Below are positions 20,753-31,100 of a stretch of DNA of 64,000 nucleotides, piece after piece; the first letter of the stretch is position 1; each line of letters opens with the position of its first letter. This DNA is from Euphorbia lathyris (lineage: Eukaryota; Streptophyta; Magnoliopsida; Malpighiales; Euphorbiaceae): contig NC_088912.1 of the NCBI RefSeq assembly GCF_963576675.1, forward strand, positions 96,625,895 to 96,689,894. Reading direction: 5' to 3'. A program made the translations under genes and the position numbers. A model generated the notes under the pieces. The model made no database searches, was not told the origin of the DNA, and saw only the letters and a list, made by a program, of their open reading frames with translations.

Positions 20753-21329
20753 CCTATGAAGCACGGAAACATTTTTGGACCAACGTTTCAACGTTTCCAC
20801 AAAATGTGGGAAAATGAAAACGCCTAGAAACGAAAACAAAACGTTTCCAGGTACATTTCTGTAATTAGAGAAAAATTGAAATGCGATTCTAGATTTCAGT
20901 GTCTAAATTCGAATAGATTTTACCTATCGCGATTCTTAATAGAAACCCACATTTCTTCTTCTTCTTCGAAGTCTGGATATTTCTTCTCATTCCAGTCTGG
21001 TCTAGGTTGTTTTCTCTGTTTACATGCAAACTTCTTTTACTTTGAATCTGGCAATGTCTTCTTCTTCGAGTATAGTTTTCACTGTTTACTGCAACAGAAG
21101 AGTAAGGCTCTGAAAGTTCTTCTTGTTGGTTTTTTTGTTTCTTCTCTGAATGTGTGGTGGGGATTCTTTTAGAATGTTGTAGTTGGGCTCTTAAGTATTA
21201 TTGGGCTCTATTCTTTATTGGGCTCTATTCTATATTTTTAATATTTACACGTCTCCTCCATATTTCCGTTTCCTATTATTTTTTAGAAATTTTGTTTCTC
21301 CGTTTCCGTTTCCGTTTTCGTGCATCATA
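20753..21329. mobile_element. TIR element with GTTTCCGTTTCC-rich ends
   Basis: The left end CTATGAAGCACGGAAACATT and the right end read in reverse, CTATGATGCACGAAAACGGA, form terminal inverted repeats. Sub-terminal GGAAACG/CGTTTCC words are repeated on both sides. An open frame at 20876-21172 inside has no recognised domain. Target duplication is not clear. A non-autonomous hAT-like element is the likely class. Confidence 0.5.
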
Positions 21330-21498
21330 GATCAGCACGATACCAATAAATATCCCTTATGATGAATTGACCCCATATCTCTTTTTTTTTCTTTTGTTAG
21401 TAATCCCATTTAGTCTTTTACCAGTAAACGACATAGTTTTGTTGTTGCTTATGCCTTTGTTTATGGAATCGCAGCAAACGACATAGTTTCTGAATTTC

Positions 21499-21532
<34 letters not shown>

Positions 21533-21580
21533 AAAGTTTTGGAATTAGAATTGCATTTCAAGTTAGAGGCTTCTTTGGAG
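21330..21580. other. Upstream region of mTERF copy with (CT)n microsatellite
   Basis: Two copies of the AAACGACATAGTTT motif lie near 21426-21440 and 21476-21490, followed by a (CT)n microsatellite at about 21501-21533. This is the counterpart of the duplicated 5' region before the other mTERF copies. Confidence 0.5.
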
Positions 21581-21898
21581 TAAGGGTCTGCTTGTTTTGG
21601 GGTTAGAGGAGGTTCATTAAAGGGATGTTATTTTTCCAACCTTCCTTAGGAATGAATTTAAATAGAGGCTGTTTTCCTAATCTTACTTGGGAAGTAGTTT
21701 AAGTTTAAATGAAAGTTAAATTAGAGTTAAATGGAGGTTCAAAAACTTTGAAATAACCTCAATTTCAGTCCCACCAAATTGGTGGGATCTGCAGGTTCTC
21801 TAAATAATCTCCCATCCCCTCCCTTTCCCTTCCCCCCCTCCCCTCCCCTCCCCTTCCTTTAATAAACTTTGTGAAACTTTCATCCAAGCAGACTCTAA
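21581..21898. mobile_element. Tourist-like (PIF/Harbinger) MITE
   Basis: Element 21584-21895 (312 bp) with ends GGGTCTGCTTG (left) and GAGTCTGCTTG (right, reversed), flanked by TAA at 21581-21583 and 21896-21898. The 3-bp TAA/TTA duplication and G-rich TIR are typical of Tourist MITEs. Near its right side it holds a C-rich tract (about 21808-21859, clusters of CCC separated by T) that could form G-quadruplex or i-motif structure. Confidence 0.75.
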
Positions 21899-21959
21899 AG
21901 GTCAGATTTTTATTTCACATCTTCATTTTCTCAGTAAAACTCTTCTCCATCCTAGAAAT

Positions 21960-22832
21960 GGATACACTTTCACAGCTCATAACCCTAATCCTGACTTGAT
22001 CTTATCTTTCTTTCAAGAGCTTGGATTCTCAAAACCTCAAATCTTTGAAATGATCATCAAGTTCCCAAAATTTCTATCATATCACAAAAATTCATTAGGA
22101 ATCCTATCGAATGCAACTACTTTAAGAACCCAGTTGATAAGCAGGGATAGAAGCCAACCCTTATTAGCTACTTCTTTTATGCCTTTCCCCAAAGTTGAGT
22201 TCTTTCGCTCTAAGGTTCCTTCCATTGCTGACCTTTCAAGAATCTTCGCTACCTATCCCTAGATCTTGCGTGCAAGCTTAGAAAATCAATTGGTTCCTTC
22301 TTTTAATTTCTTAGTTGACTTGTTCAATTCGGAATATAAAGTCATTGAATTGATTAAACAAAATCCTCGTGTTCTTGAAGCTGCTCCTCTAATACATGTT
22401 ATCAATATTTTGAGAAAACATAGTGTGCATGCATCAAATATTTCATTACTATTTCATAATAATTGGCAAAGTATTGGAAATTCAGTCAAATTTGGAGAGA
22501 TTATGGAGGAAGTAAAGGAAATGGTATTCAATCCTTAGAAGCGACAGTTTGTTAAAGCAACTGTAGTATTGCTATCAATGAGCAAACCAACCAGGGATAA
22601 AAAAAATTTGAGGTTTATAAGAGTTGGGGTTGGTCTGATAAAGATATTACTACAGTATTCAAGAAGCACCCAAAGTGTATGGGTTTGTCAAAGGATAATA
22701 TAATGGCTAAAATGGATTTTTATGTTAATAAATTGGGTTTAGATTCTTCTGTCATTTTGAATCGGCCTATGCTACTTGGATATAGCTTGAAGAAGAGGTT
22801 CATTCCAAGAGCTGTAGTTATTCGGTATTTCT
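21960..22832 (+). pseudogene. mTERF-family pseudogene, best-preserved copy, cut by copia element B
   Basis: Open mTERF sequence from about 21975: ELGFSKPQIFEMIIKFPKFL, then mTERF repeats with VPSIADLSRIFATYP, a stop at 22260-22262 where Trp (TGG) would be expected, ILRASLENQLVPSFNFLVDL, VIELIKQNPRVLEAA and EEVKEMVFNP. A second stop sits at 22536-22538 (TTG to TAG compared with the copy at 1-804). A frameshift lies in the A-run at about 22600. After it the frame reads YKSWGWSDKDITTVFKKHP and NKLGLDSSVILNRPMLLGYS up to AVVIRYFL, where the LTR of element B begins at 22833. The transit-peptide start is not clearly preserved. The C-terminal tail must lie beyond the right end of the window. Confidence 0.8.
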
Positions 22833-23000
22833 TGTAACAATGTAATTCTCAGTGATTATCATTGATGTGTAAAATGGTATAAATACATAATACAGTTCAC
22901 GTTTCAGTGAAACTCTGATTCTGTCTAACTGTCTAACTGTTGTGTAAATAAATACAGTAAATTCTATAAACAGTAAATACTAATAAATATCTCTAATACA
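22833..23000 (-). repeat. 3' LTR of copia element B
   Basis: 168 bp, bounded on minus by TGTATTAGAG...TTGTTACA. It follows a polypurine tract (CTACGGGGG on minus, 23001-23009) and is inserted inside mTERF codons. Short LTRs of this size are common in several copia lineages. The partner 5' LTR would lie right of the window because of nested insertions, so no target duplication can be checked. Confidence 0.65.
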
Positions 23001-24048
23001 CCCCCGTAGTCGAAAGGTTCGGAGGCCGAACATTGAGACTATTTCTGAAGTCTTCGAACAGAGGTGAGGCAGCCCTTTTGTGAAAATATCAGCTATTTGA
23101 TATCGGGACGGGATATGTAGCACATGGACTTCGCCTTTGGCGACCCGTTCCCGGACAAAGTGAATGTCCATCTCGACATGCTTTGTTCGATGGTGTTGAA
23201 CTAGATTACCAGTGAGATAAATGGCGCTAACGTTATCACAGTAAACAACGGTGGATTTATGAATTAGATACCCGAGCTCAAGTAAAAGGTTACGAATCCA
23301 GCATGTTTCAAACACAACATTGGCCATACCGCGATACTCGGCTTTCGGCACTGGAGCGGGATAGCGTGGGTTGTCATTTGGCTAACCAAGAAATAAGGTT
23401 GTCACAAAAAAAACGCAGTACCCGGAGGTTGAGCGACGAGTATCGGGACAGCCAGCCCAATCCGCATCGGTGTAAGAGATCAACTGACACGGAGATGAAG
23501 CAATTAATGTGAGACCAAGATCAAGAGTGCCTTGTACATACCGAAGGGTGCGTTTAAGAGCTGCCATGTGAGATGTCTTAGGGTCGTGCATGAATAGGCA
23601 AATTTGCTGAACTGCATAGGAGATGTCTGGCCTGGTGAGGGTAAGGTATTGAAGTGCACCTACTAACTGTCTGTATTCCGTGGGATTGTGAGAAGCGGAG
23701 CCAGAAGATATACTGAGTTTTTGTTTTGTGTCAACCGGAGTGGCAGCAGGATTGCAGGAACCAAAACTAGCTTTATCAATAATTTTTTAGGCATACTTCT
23801 TTTGAGATAGAAATAGAGAGCCCGGTGAGTGTGTAATCGATATTCCCAAGAAATAGTGAAGAGGTCCCAAATCTTTCATTGCAAATTTAGAGTTCAGCTA
23901 AGACAGAATCGATGACTGAAGTTTATCAGAAGATGTGATAAGAACAATATCATCAACGTAGAGGAGAATGTAGGCGGTGTCTGTGCCTTGCTGATGAATG
24001 AATAGAGAGTGATTAGATATGTTGTTGGTGAACCCCACTTTGGTGACT
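23001..24048 (-). pseudogene. Copia element B, RT C-terminus and RNase H (3' half)
   Basis: On minus from 24048: VTKVGFTNNISNHSLF, ILLYVDDIVLI (catalytic YVDD), [10 protein letters not shown], a stop within KKYA-KIIDKAS, RPDISYAVQQICLFMHDPKT, LKRTLRYVQGTLDLGLTL, YTDADWAGCPDTRRSTSGYC, then a break. It resumes with KAEYRGMANVVFE, YCDNVSAIYLTGN and IADIFTKGLP, and runs into the LTR. Stops and a frameshift disable it. The upstream half of RT is at 53191-53435, separated by element A. Confidence 0.85.
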
Positions 24049-24332
24049 TGTTGGTCCCTAGTAATTAGTTCTAAGGGGGGGTTAGGAACTAATGTAACTT
24101 TTTCGCTTTTAATTATGCTGACTTAATGTTATTTTAAAAGTTTGATAACTCAGCGTGTTGGTCAGCACGGCCGATTGATTAGTCAGACAGTTTTAGTTCT
24201 ATGCTGACTAAGACTGCTTGACTTGAGAGTTGGGAATTGACACTTGAAAGGTCAGCTTCCAACTTAGCACTCAGATTTACTCAGTTTCAGTTTTAACAAT
24301 TTATAAGCTCAGTAAATACAACAAGCAACACA

Positions 24333-24389
<57 letters not shown>

Positions 24390-25490
24390 AGAGAAAGAGT
24401 TTAGAAGTTACTCAGCACGACTTATCTTGGTTCGGCCTCTCTGCCTACGTCCAGTCCCCAGTTCCTCCTGGGATTTTCAATCCAATACTGAGCTCTTTCA
24501 AGGTAGAGCACAAACCCTTTACAAGGCAGTGAGTATGCAAGAGTACGTCCTCTATTCGTCTACTCAGCTCCTACTAAGTACTACAACCCAGCACTTAGAT
24601 TTTTCTACCACTGAATACTTACAACCAAGTACTCATCTCAACACTCTCAATATTCCTATTGATCACACACTTGTTCTTTTTCAACTAAAGAACACCTTAG
24701 ATGATTACAAAACAATCAATCTAGCATTTACACAGAGAATAGAAACGTTGGTGTAAGATCTTTTTGTATTTGAGTGCTTTGAAGATTTTCTTTCTTGTAT
24801 TTTTCTTTTGATACTTCGGCAAGTGATCCAAGGTTCTTGATTGTCCTTTTATAGATGGAAATCTAATCCTGGATCATTTTGAATTGGTTTAGCCGTTGTG
24901 TCCAAAACGGCTCTTTTAGGGAACATCTTCTGGTCAGCTTCAGACTGTTCCGCCATTCCCTTCCTCTATTTTCTTCAGGCGTCAGATTTTGTCTTCTTAC
25001 ATCAGACTTGTCTTTTTGTGCCAGTTGTCTTTTACCAATAATCCATAGACCCATGTTTCTTGGAATTAGTCTTCTGTGTATTTTCGAGGCTTCAATTATT
25101 GGTGCAGAAGATTGGCAGACTTTGTCCTTTAGTGAACAGATCCTTCATGATGTCCTGACTGTCACTCAGCTTCATTCGTTATCTTCGAATGTTCAACTTC
25201 CATGCTGAGTTCCTTCTTAGTCAGCTTCGTTCGGTTTATTCAATTCTGAAGGAGTCTTCTAATTTAGTCAGCTTCGTTCTGGCAACTTTGAAGGAAGCTT
25301 CTGATGCTGAGTTCTACTTCAATCAGCTTTGGCTTATGCTGACTTTTGACCTGTTTAACTTTATATATATTTTTGCACTCAATATTGAACAAACACATTA
25401 GTACAATTAAATCAAAGCATTTAAATTTAATTGTCTCTTAATCATGGATGATTTTGTCAAATCAAAATCTTGTGGAAAGGTGTTTCAACA
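24049..25490 (-). repeat. 3' LTR of SIRE-like copia element A
   Basis: 1442 bp, bounded on plus by TGTTGGTCCC and TTTCAACA. It matches the split 5' LTR (44043-44201 plus 51021-53190) with about two dozen substitutions by eye, plus variation in a (TA)n tract at about 24334-24387. On minus it contains a TATA box (TATAAAA, 24847-24853). The outer flank is RT of element B (TGACT). The other flank (ACAAA) does not give a matching target duplication. The adjacent PPT on minus is AAAATGGGGGAG (25493-25504). Confidence 0.85.
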
Positions 25491-25769
25491 AACTCCCCCA
25501 TTTTGATGTTGGCAAAATACATAATTATGGAACTCAGTTATAAGTTACCCCATGATTGATATATTTTTGAAATGACTCCCCGTAAGGGTTGCACATATTG
25601 TCTTAACTTAATTCTAAACCTTCCAAGATTTAATTGAATTATCCTTAAGACATTTGTGTATACTGATTTAATTTAATGTTAGATTTTTCAAGATCTGAGC
25701 TAATTTGATTTAAGTTAGTTTTCAAAAATATTAGAAGTATGTTGCTACTCAGTTTATTACATAAGTATT
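25491..25769 (-). other. Element A: PPT and 3' untranslated spacer
   Basis: Internal sequence of element A between its 3' LTR and the gypsy insertion, continuing at 35423. It holds the polypurine tract next to the LTR and a second purine-rich run (minus CTTACGGGGAGTC, about 25576-25588). 25765-25769 is the left GTATT target copy of element D. Confidence 0.7.
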
Positions 25770-26236
25770 TGATGACCCGCGAAGCCAAACCGGGCCGAAT
25801 TCATTACACGGGCCCAGCCCATACTTAGACCCATGGTCTAGGATCAGATGGGACCCGAATAGAGCCCGAATAGAGGAAGCGGGTGAAGTAAGTAACTGCC
25901 CCGAATTCCTAAATGGAGCATCAAAACTCCCACTCAGAACAAACGATACCACGTTTATTGCCACGAAAGGGACATGGCCTAAAAAGGAGTAACCGCCCTC
26001 GGAACGTGGCCTGGAAGGAGTAACCGCCCTCGGCGGTTACTTAAGAACACTTATAAAAAGCCATAAGGCCAAAGGGGAGAGGTACGTTCACATTTTTCCC
26101 CGTAATGCTATTATTACCAACCTTCATACAAAGAACTGACTAGATCGTCGGAGAGTTTTCCCGGAGATCCCGTCTCCGGTTCTGTTTTACATGTAACTCC
26201 GGCGGAGATCATCAAATCGGATTCAGCAAGTTATCA
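25770..26236 (+). repeat. 5' LTR of gypsy element D
   Basis: 467 bp, TGATGACCCG...AGTTATCA. TATAAAAA at 26052-26059 is the likely promoter TATA box. It includes a duplicated word GGAGTAACCGCCCTCGG upstream of it. Confidence 0.95.
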
Positions 26237-26254
26237 TTGGTGCGGTGAATGTGG
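26237..26254 (+). promoter_or_regulatory. Primer binding site of element D
   Basis: TTGGTGCGGTGAATGTGG begins directly after the 5' LTR. The TGG complements a tRNA 3' CCA. Element E has the same start (TTGGTGCGGTGA), which supports the call. I cannot name the tRNA. Confidence 0.7.
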
Positions 26255-26294
26255 ACCTTTTTTACCAACATTTGGTTAAAGGTACACAAAGAAC

Positions 26295-28145
26295 ATGTCA
26301 GAACCATCACGAACGACCGGCGTTACAACCAGATCAACTAGTATGAACTCAAGGGGTCCACAGACTGCGAATTCGCATCCTGCGAGTACACAACCTGTGG
26401 TGCCTAGCTCGACGAACCCTTCGGGACAATTGAGTCCATTATTGGAAGTCCAAGTGCAAACTGAGATGGAGATGTCCAATAGCGATTTCGTCCAAATGGC
26501 AGGACAAGTCTTGGCTTCAAATATGAGCCAAGCGGCGGGAGATCGGATGATTGGTTTACTAACCGCAATCGCTGATCACAATAACGTCGTGGCGGCTGCT
26601 CCTCAACAACCTGTTGTCATCTCCACACAACCATCGACTACTGCCACCATATCTGCGCTTCCGCAGCCATCTCGAGAGCCAAATCAGATAGGTCAGAGTA
26701 GTCGCATGAACCCACACAGCCACCCAGGCAACTACTCGTATCACGATCCTAGTATGACGATCCATTCGACCTGGCAAACATCCCAACCGACGTCGGGAAT
26801 ACCAGGAATCCTTCCACTACAACACACGGAGCCTTTGGTGTGCGGGCATTCAGAGTTAATGACGTCTGGGGTGAATACGTCTGGGCAGAGGCACACTTGG
26901 AACTTTGATCCTATAACCGGACGGCGGCTAGAACCACGGCGAGAACTAATCTCAACATCAATTGGCGGGTGGATGTCACCCAGAGTTCACCAGCAGCGGA
27001 TGGAGGAGATTCGGCGAATACCCCATCCTGAGTTGGAAGATCAACTACGAAATATGATGGAGCGAATGGGGTACATGCCTAGGGCGAGAGCAGAGGTGCA
27101 GAGTGATTCGCCTTTTGCTCCGTCGTTGCGGGAATTTATACCAGATCACAGGATAAAGGCGCCGGCGATACCTAAATACTATGGGGATCCAAATTCTGAT
27201 CCTGAGGCTCATGTCAGGAACTACAGAGAATTAATGGATGTTTCCGGAGCGAGTGAAAGCATAATTTGCAGATTATTCTCGACCACTTTGGGCGGAGCGG
27301 CATCTGATTGGTTTCGGTCTTTACCTGCTGAATCTATTCACAACTGGAATCAATACAGTCGTGATTTCTGTGCAAAGTTCGTGGGCTGTAAAGCAGCGGA
27401 TGTGACGGATAGGCAGCTGAAGGAGATCAAACAGAGGAATTATAATTCCCTAAGGGAATTTGTTGTCGCATTCAACGATATTCTGGTGCGGTTGCAGAAC
27501 CCGGATATCGTGAGCATTCGCAACATCATGGCGGATGGAACCACGGATTGGAGCATGCGGGAGGAAATCATTCGCAACAAGCCGCGCACAGTGGCCGAAC
27601 TCATGAAGATAGCAAAGGAATTCATGGAAGTGGACGATGTCAACAGAGAACATAGAGCTCAAACCCGGAGAGAGAGAGATGCTGCTAGATCCACTTCGGA
27701 CAATCGGCGCCTGACCCAGTCCAAGGGTAATTTTGTTCGCAGAAGCGATCGCTCCTTTCAAGGGGGAGGATATCAAACACCATTGAATACGACTCGCCAG
27801 GAGGTGTTACTTTGGATCGAAAAGAACCCCCTGAAGAAGGATGTGCGGTTCCCCGAGGCGAAAGGCCGAACTAGTTTAGGGCGATATCCTAACAAATATT
27901 GCAGGTTCCACAGATTGAACGGCCATGACACGAACGATTGCTATGAACTGAAGAAGGAAATAGAAAAGCTGATTGAGAGGGGCAAGCTAAGCCAATTCGT
28001 AAGAAAAGAAACGATTGATGAGAAAACAACGCTCCTGCATGAGGGAGAAGCAAGGCCCGAAAAGAAACAGAAGAAAGGGGTGATAAACATGATAGCTGGC
28101 GGGATCTATGAGCCGCCAACAAAAAGGGCTCGCCGTGAACAGTGA
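26295..28145 (+). CDS. gag: Gag polyprotein of gypsy element D
   Basis: 616 residues from ATG 26295, 58 bp after the LTR. The N-terminal roughly 260 residues are Ser/Thr/Gln/Pro-rich and probably disordered. A retrotransposon gag capsid domain follows at about 285-460 (IPKYYGDPNSDPEAHVRNY, LGGAASDWFRSLPAESIHNW). A basic stretch comes next, then a zinc-finger-like YCRFHRLNGHDTNDCYEL at about 533-551 (C-x2-H-x4-H-x4-C, as in Tat gags rather than the usual CCHC). The basic C-terminus ends KRARREQ. The protein would form the virus-like particle and package the RNA. The stop (TGA 28143-28145) is in the same frame as pol, with no other stop up to 31916. Confidence 0.9.
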   Translation: MSEPSRTTGVTTRSTSMNSRGPQTANSHPASTQPVVPSSTNPSGQLSPLLEVQVQTEMEMSNSDFVQMAGQVLASNMSQAAGDRMIGLLTAIADHNNVVAAAPQQPVVISTQPSTTATISALPQPSREPNQIGQSSRMNPHSHPGNYSYHDPSMTIHSTWQTSQPTSGIPGILPLQHTEPLVCGHSELMTSGVNTSGQRHTWNFDPITGRRLEPRRELISTSIGGWMSPRVHQQRMEEIRRIPHPELEDQLRNMMERMGYMPRARAEVQSDSPFAPSLREFIPDHRIKAPAIPKYYGDPNSDPEAHVRNYRELMDVSGASESIICRLFSTTLGGAASDWFRSLPAESIHNWNQYSRDFCAKFVGCKAADVTDRQLKEIKQRNYNSLREFVVAFNDILVRLQNPDIVSIRNIMADGTTDWSMREEIIRNKPRTVAELMKIAKEFMEVDDVNREHRAQTRRERDAARSTSDNRRLTQSKGNFVRRSDRSFQGGGYQTPLNTTRQEVLLWIEKNPLKKDVRFPEAKGRTSLGRYPNKYCRFHRLNGHDTNDCYELKKEIEKLIERGKLSQFVRKETIDEKTTLLHEGEARPEKKQKKGVINMIAGGIYEPPTKRARREQ

Positions 28146-31100
28146 AAAAGCAACACGCATAGGGGGGATGCCCTCAATTACTCATTTGCGCGAATCACGG
28201 AGCCGCATGCGGATGCCTTGGTGATTACGATGGCCGTAGAAGGATGGGACGTTAAGTGGGTCCTTATTGATACCGGCAGTTCTTGTAATGTTATTACTCG
28301 GACTGCATTCAATAAGTTGGGAATTAATGACGAGCGAGTGGAACATACATTCATGGATGTAACTGGTTTTGGGGGTCAATCATCTCAAACAAGTGGACAG
28401 GTGGTGTTGGAAGCAGAAATGGGCGATAAGAATCTAAAATGGCGAGGTGATCTAGAATTCGCAATTGTTGATCTCCCGTTGGCCTACAACATAATTCTAG
28501 GGCGTCCGTTCCTATCGGAAACGGAGTCGCTCATCTCAATGAAGCATTTGACATTGCATTTGCCAACACACCAAGGGCGAGTCATAGTTGAAGGAGATCA
28601 ACTTGTGTCTCAACAAGCCTATACATTGTCACTTGAACCAAAGCCAGATGAAGATGATAAAGTTGATGAGAAGTTGCCGGCAGAAGCATTAGGAGAAACA
28701 GAACTATTCGCCATCTCAAATGACAAGAATGTACGAATAGCGGCAGGACTCCCCGAGGAAACGAAGAAAGCCATTACTGAGGTGTTGATCCAATGCGAGT
28801 CGGCATTCGCCGCTCCGAATGAAGTGCTGAAAGGAATAAGTCCAGATATAGCAACCCATCGGTTGAATGTGGACAAAGGTGCAACCCCAGTGCGACAGAA
28901 AAAGAGAGGACACGCTCCAGAGCGGCAGAAGGCGATTGAAAAAGCAGTGGCAGATTTGCTAAAATCGGATGCGATTCGAGAAGTCACGTATCCGGAGTGG
29001 CTAGCCAATGTGGTGCTAGTCAAAAAGCCAAATGGAACGTACAGAATGTGCGTCGACTTCAAAGATCTGAATAAAGCATGTCCGAAGGATATGTATCCGC
29101 TGCCTAACATTGATATATTAGTAGATGGAACTGCAGGATTTGAGGCTTTATCGTTCACCGATGTGAAATCCAGCTACCACCAGATACCCATGGAGAAGGC
29201 GGATGAAATCAAGACATCATTCATAACTCATCAGGCAACTTATTGCTTCAAGGTGATGCCCTTTGGACTGAAAAATGCGGGAGCAACATATCAACGAATG
29301 ATGAACAAAATATTTTCAGACAAATCGGGCGAGAACTTCTCGATCTATGTGGATGACATGATCATTAAAAGCAAGAAGATGCAGAATCACCCGAAGGACA
29401 TTAAGGAAATCCTGGAAGTGCTAATCAAATATGGCCTCAAATTGAATCCAGAGAAATGCACATTTGGGGCAAGAGCGGGAAAATTCCTGGGTTTCATTGT
29501 TAGTGGCAAAGGAGTCGAGGCAAATCCCGAGAAAGTTAAAGCGGTAATGGAGATGAAGACACCGAGGAACATAAGGGAAGTACAGAGACTGAACGGGCGG
29601 CTGGTGGCATTAGGGCGATTCATATCATGCTCAGCTAGGAGATGTCTACCTTTTTACAACGCCATCAAAAAGTCTAAGTCCTTTGAATGGACGGCGGATT
29701 GCCAAGAAGCATTCGAAGGGATAAAGCGACTGCTATGCTATCCGCCCCTAATGACCAGGCCGGAGGATGGAGAAGATTTATTTCTTTACGTATCCGTCAC
29801 CAGTATGGCGATATGCACTGTGATGGTGCGAGAAGAAGAGGGCCAACAATATCCAGTGTACTATGTGAGCAAAGTCTTGAAGGATGCAGAACTTCGGTAT
29901 TCGAAGTTGGACAAAATGGCTCTCGCGGTGATAACCACGGCGGCTAGGCTAAAACCATACTTTCAGGCGCATACTATCATTGTGAGAACCGGAATTCCAA
30001 TGCGGAAGGTACTGCAGAAACCTGACGCATCCGGCCGATTAATGGAATGGTCAATTCGCCTGCGGGAATTCGATATTCGCTACGAAGGAAGACCAGCACT
30101 AAAGGGTCAAGTACTTGCCGATTTCGTGAATGAATTCACGTGGGATGAAGATGAACGTCCAAAGGCACAAAAAGAAGAGTGGAGCATGTTCACAGATGGG
30201 GCATTGTCCACAGATGGAGCTGGACTAGGAGTCGTCATCAAAGGTCCGGAGGTTATTCGCATGTACTATGCGGCAAAGTTAACATTCGAAACTACCAATA
30301 ATGCCGTAGAGTATGAAGCAATGATATGCGGATTGAAGCTGCTTAATGAACTTACGCCAGAAAGAGTGGTGATCTACAGCGATTCTAAACTCATGATAAA
30401 TCAGATCACAAAAAACTATCTGGTGAAACAAGAAGATCTAGTCAAATACCATCAGGTAGTAGGCAGATTGACGCAGGAGTTAACACACAAGGGAGTCATC
30501 TGGGAAATGGTGCATGTTCCAAGAGGCCAAAACACAAAGGCTGATGAACTGGCAAAAGCAACGGCGAGTAGAGAACCATGGAATCAAAAAGCATGCAATT
30601 TGGAGATAAGATCCGCACCGGCATTTGAAGTCGATCAGATTATGGTCATTGAAGAGCTGGAAGATGATGAAGATTGGCGGATACCCATCCGCCAATATCT
30701 GGAGCAGGGAGATTTTCCGGATGACAAAAGCCTAGCCAGAAAGCTAATTGGACAATCAGCGAGATACTCAATTCGAGATGGAACTTTGTATCGAAAATCA
30801 TATACATGTCCATGGTTGAAATGTGTTAGCCGCAATGAAGGAGACTACGTACTGCGAGAACTCCATGAAGGAATGTGCGGCGCACATGAAGCATCCGCGG
30901 CGTTGGTAAGAAAAGTCAAGCTAATGGGATACTATTGGCCAAAGGTGATGGAGGATTCCCAGAAGATGGTAGCGGAATGTCACAGCTGTCAAATCCATGC
31001 GAATGAAAAGCACGTTCCCGGAGCCGAACAAATCTCTATAATGACGGCATGGCCATTCGCAACATGGGGAATCGATATAGTGGGTCCATTCCCAGAAACG

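Noticed and set aside
28619..29158. 179-codon open frame antisense to pol of element D
   Set aside because: Complete overlap with well-conserved protease/RT codons. A shadow frame with no domain.
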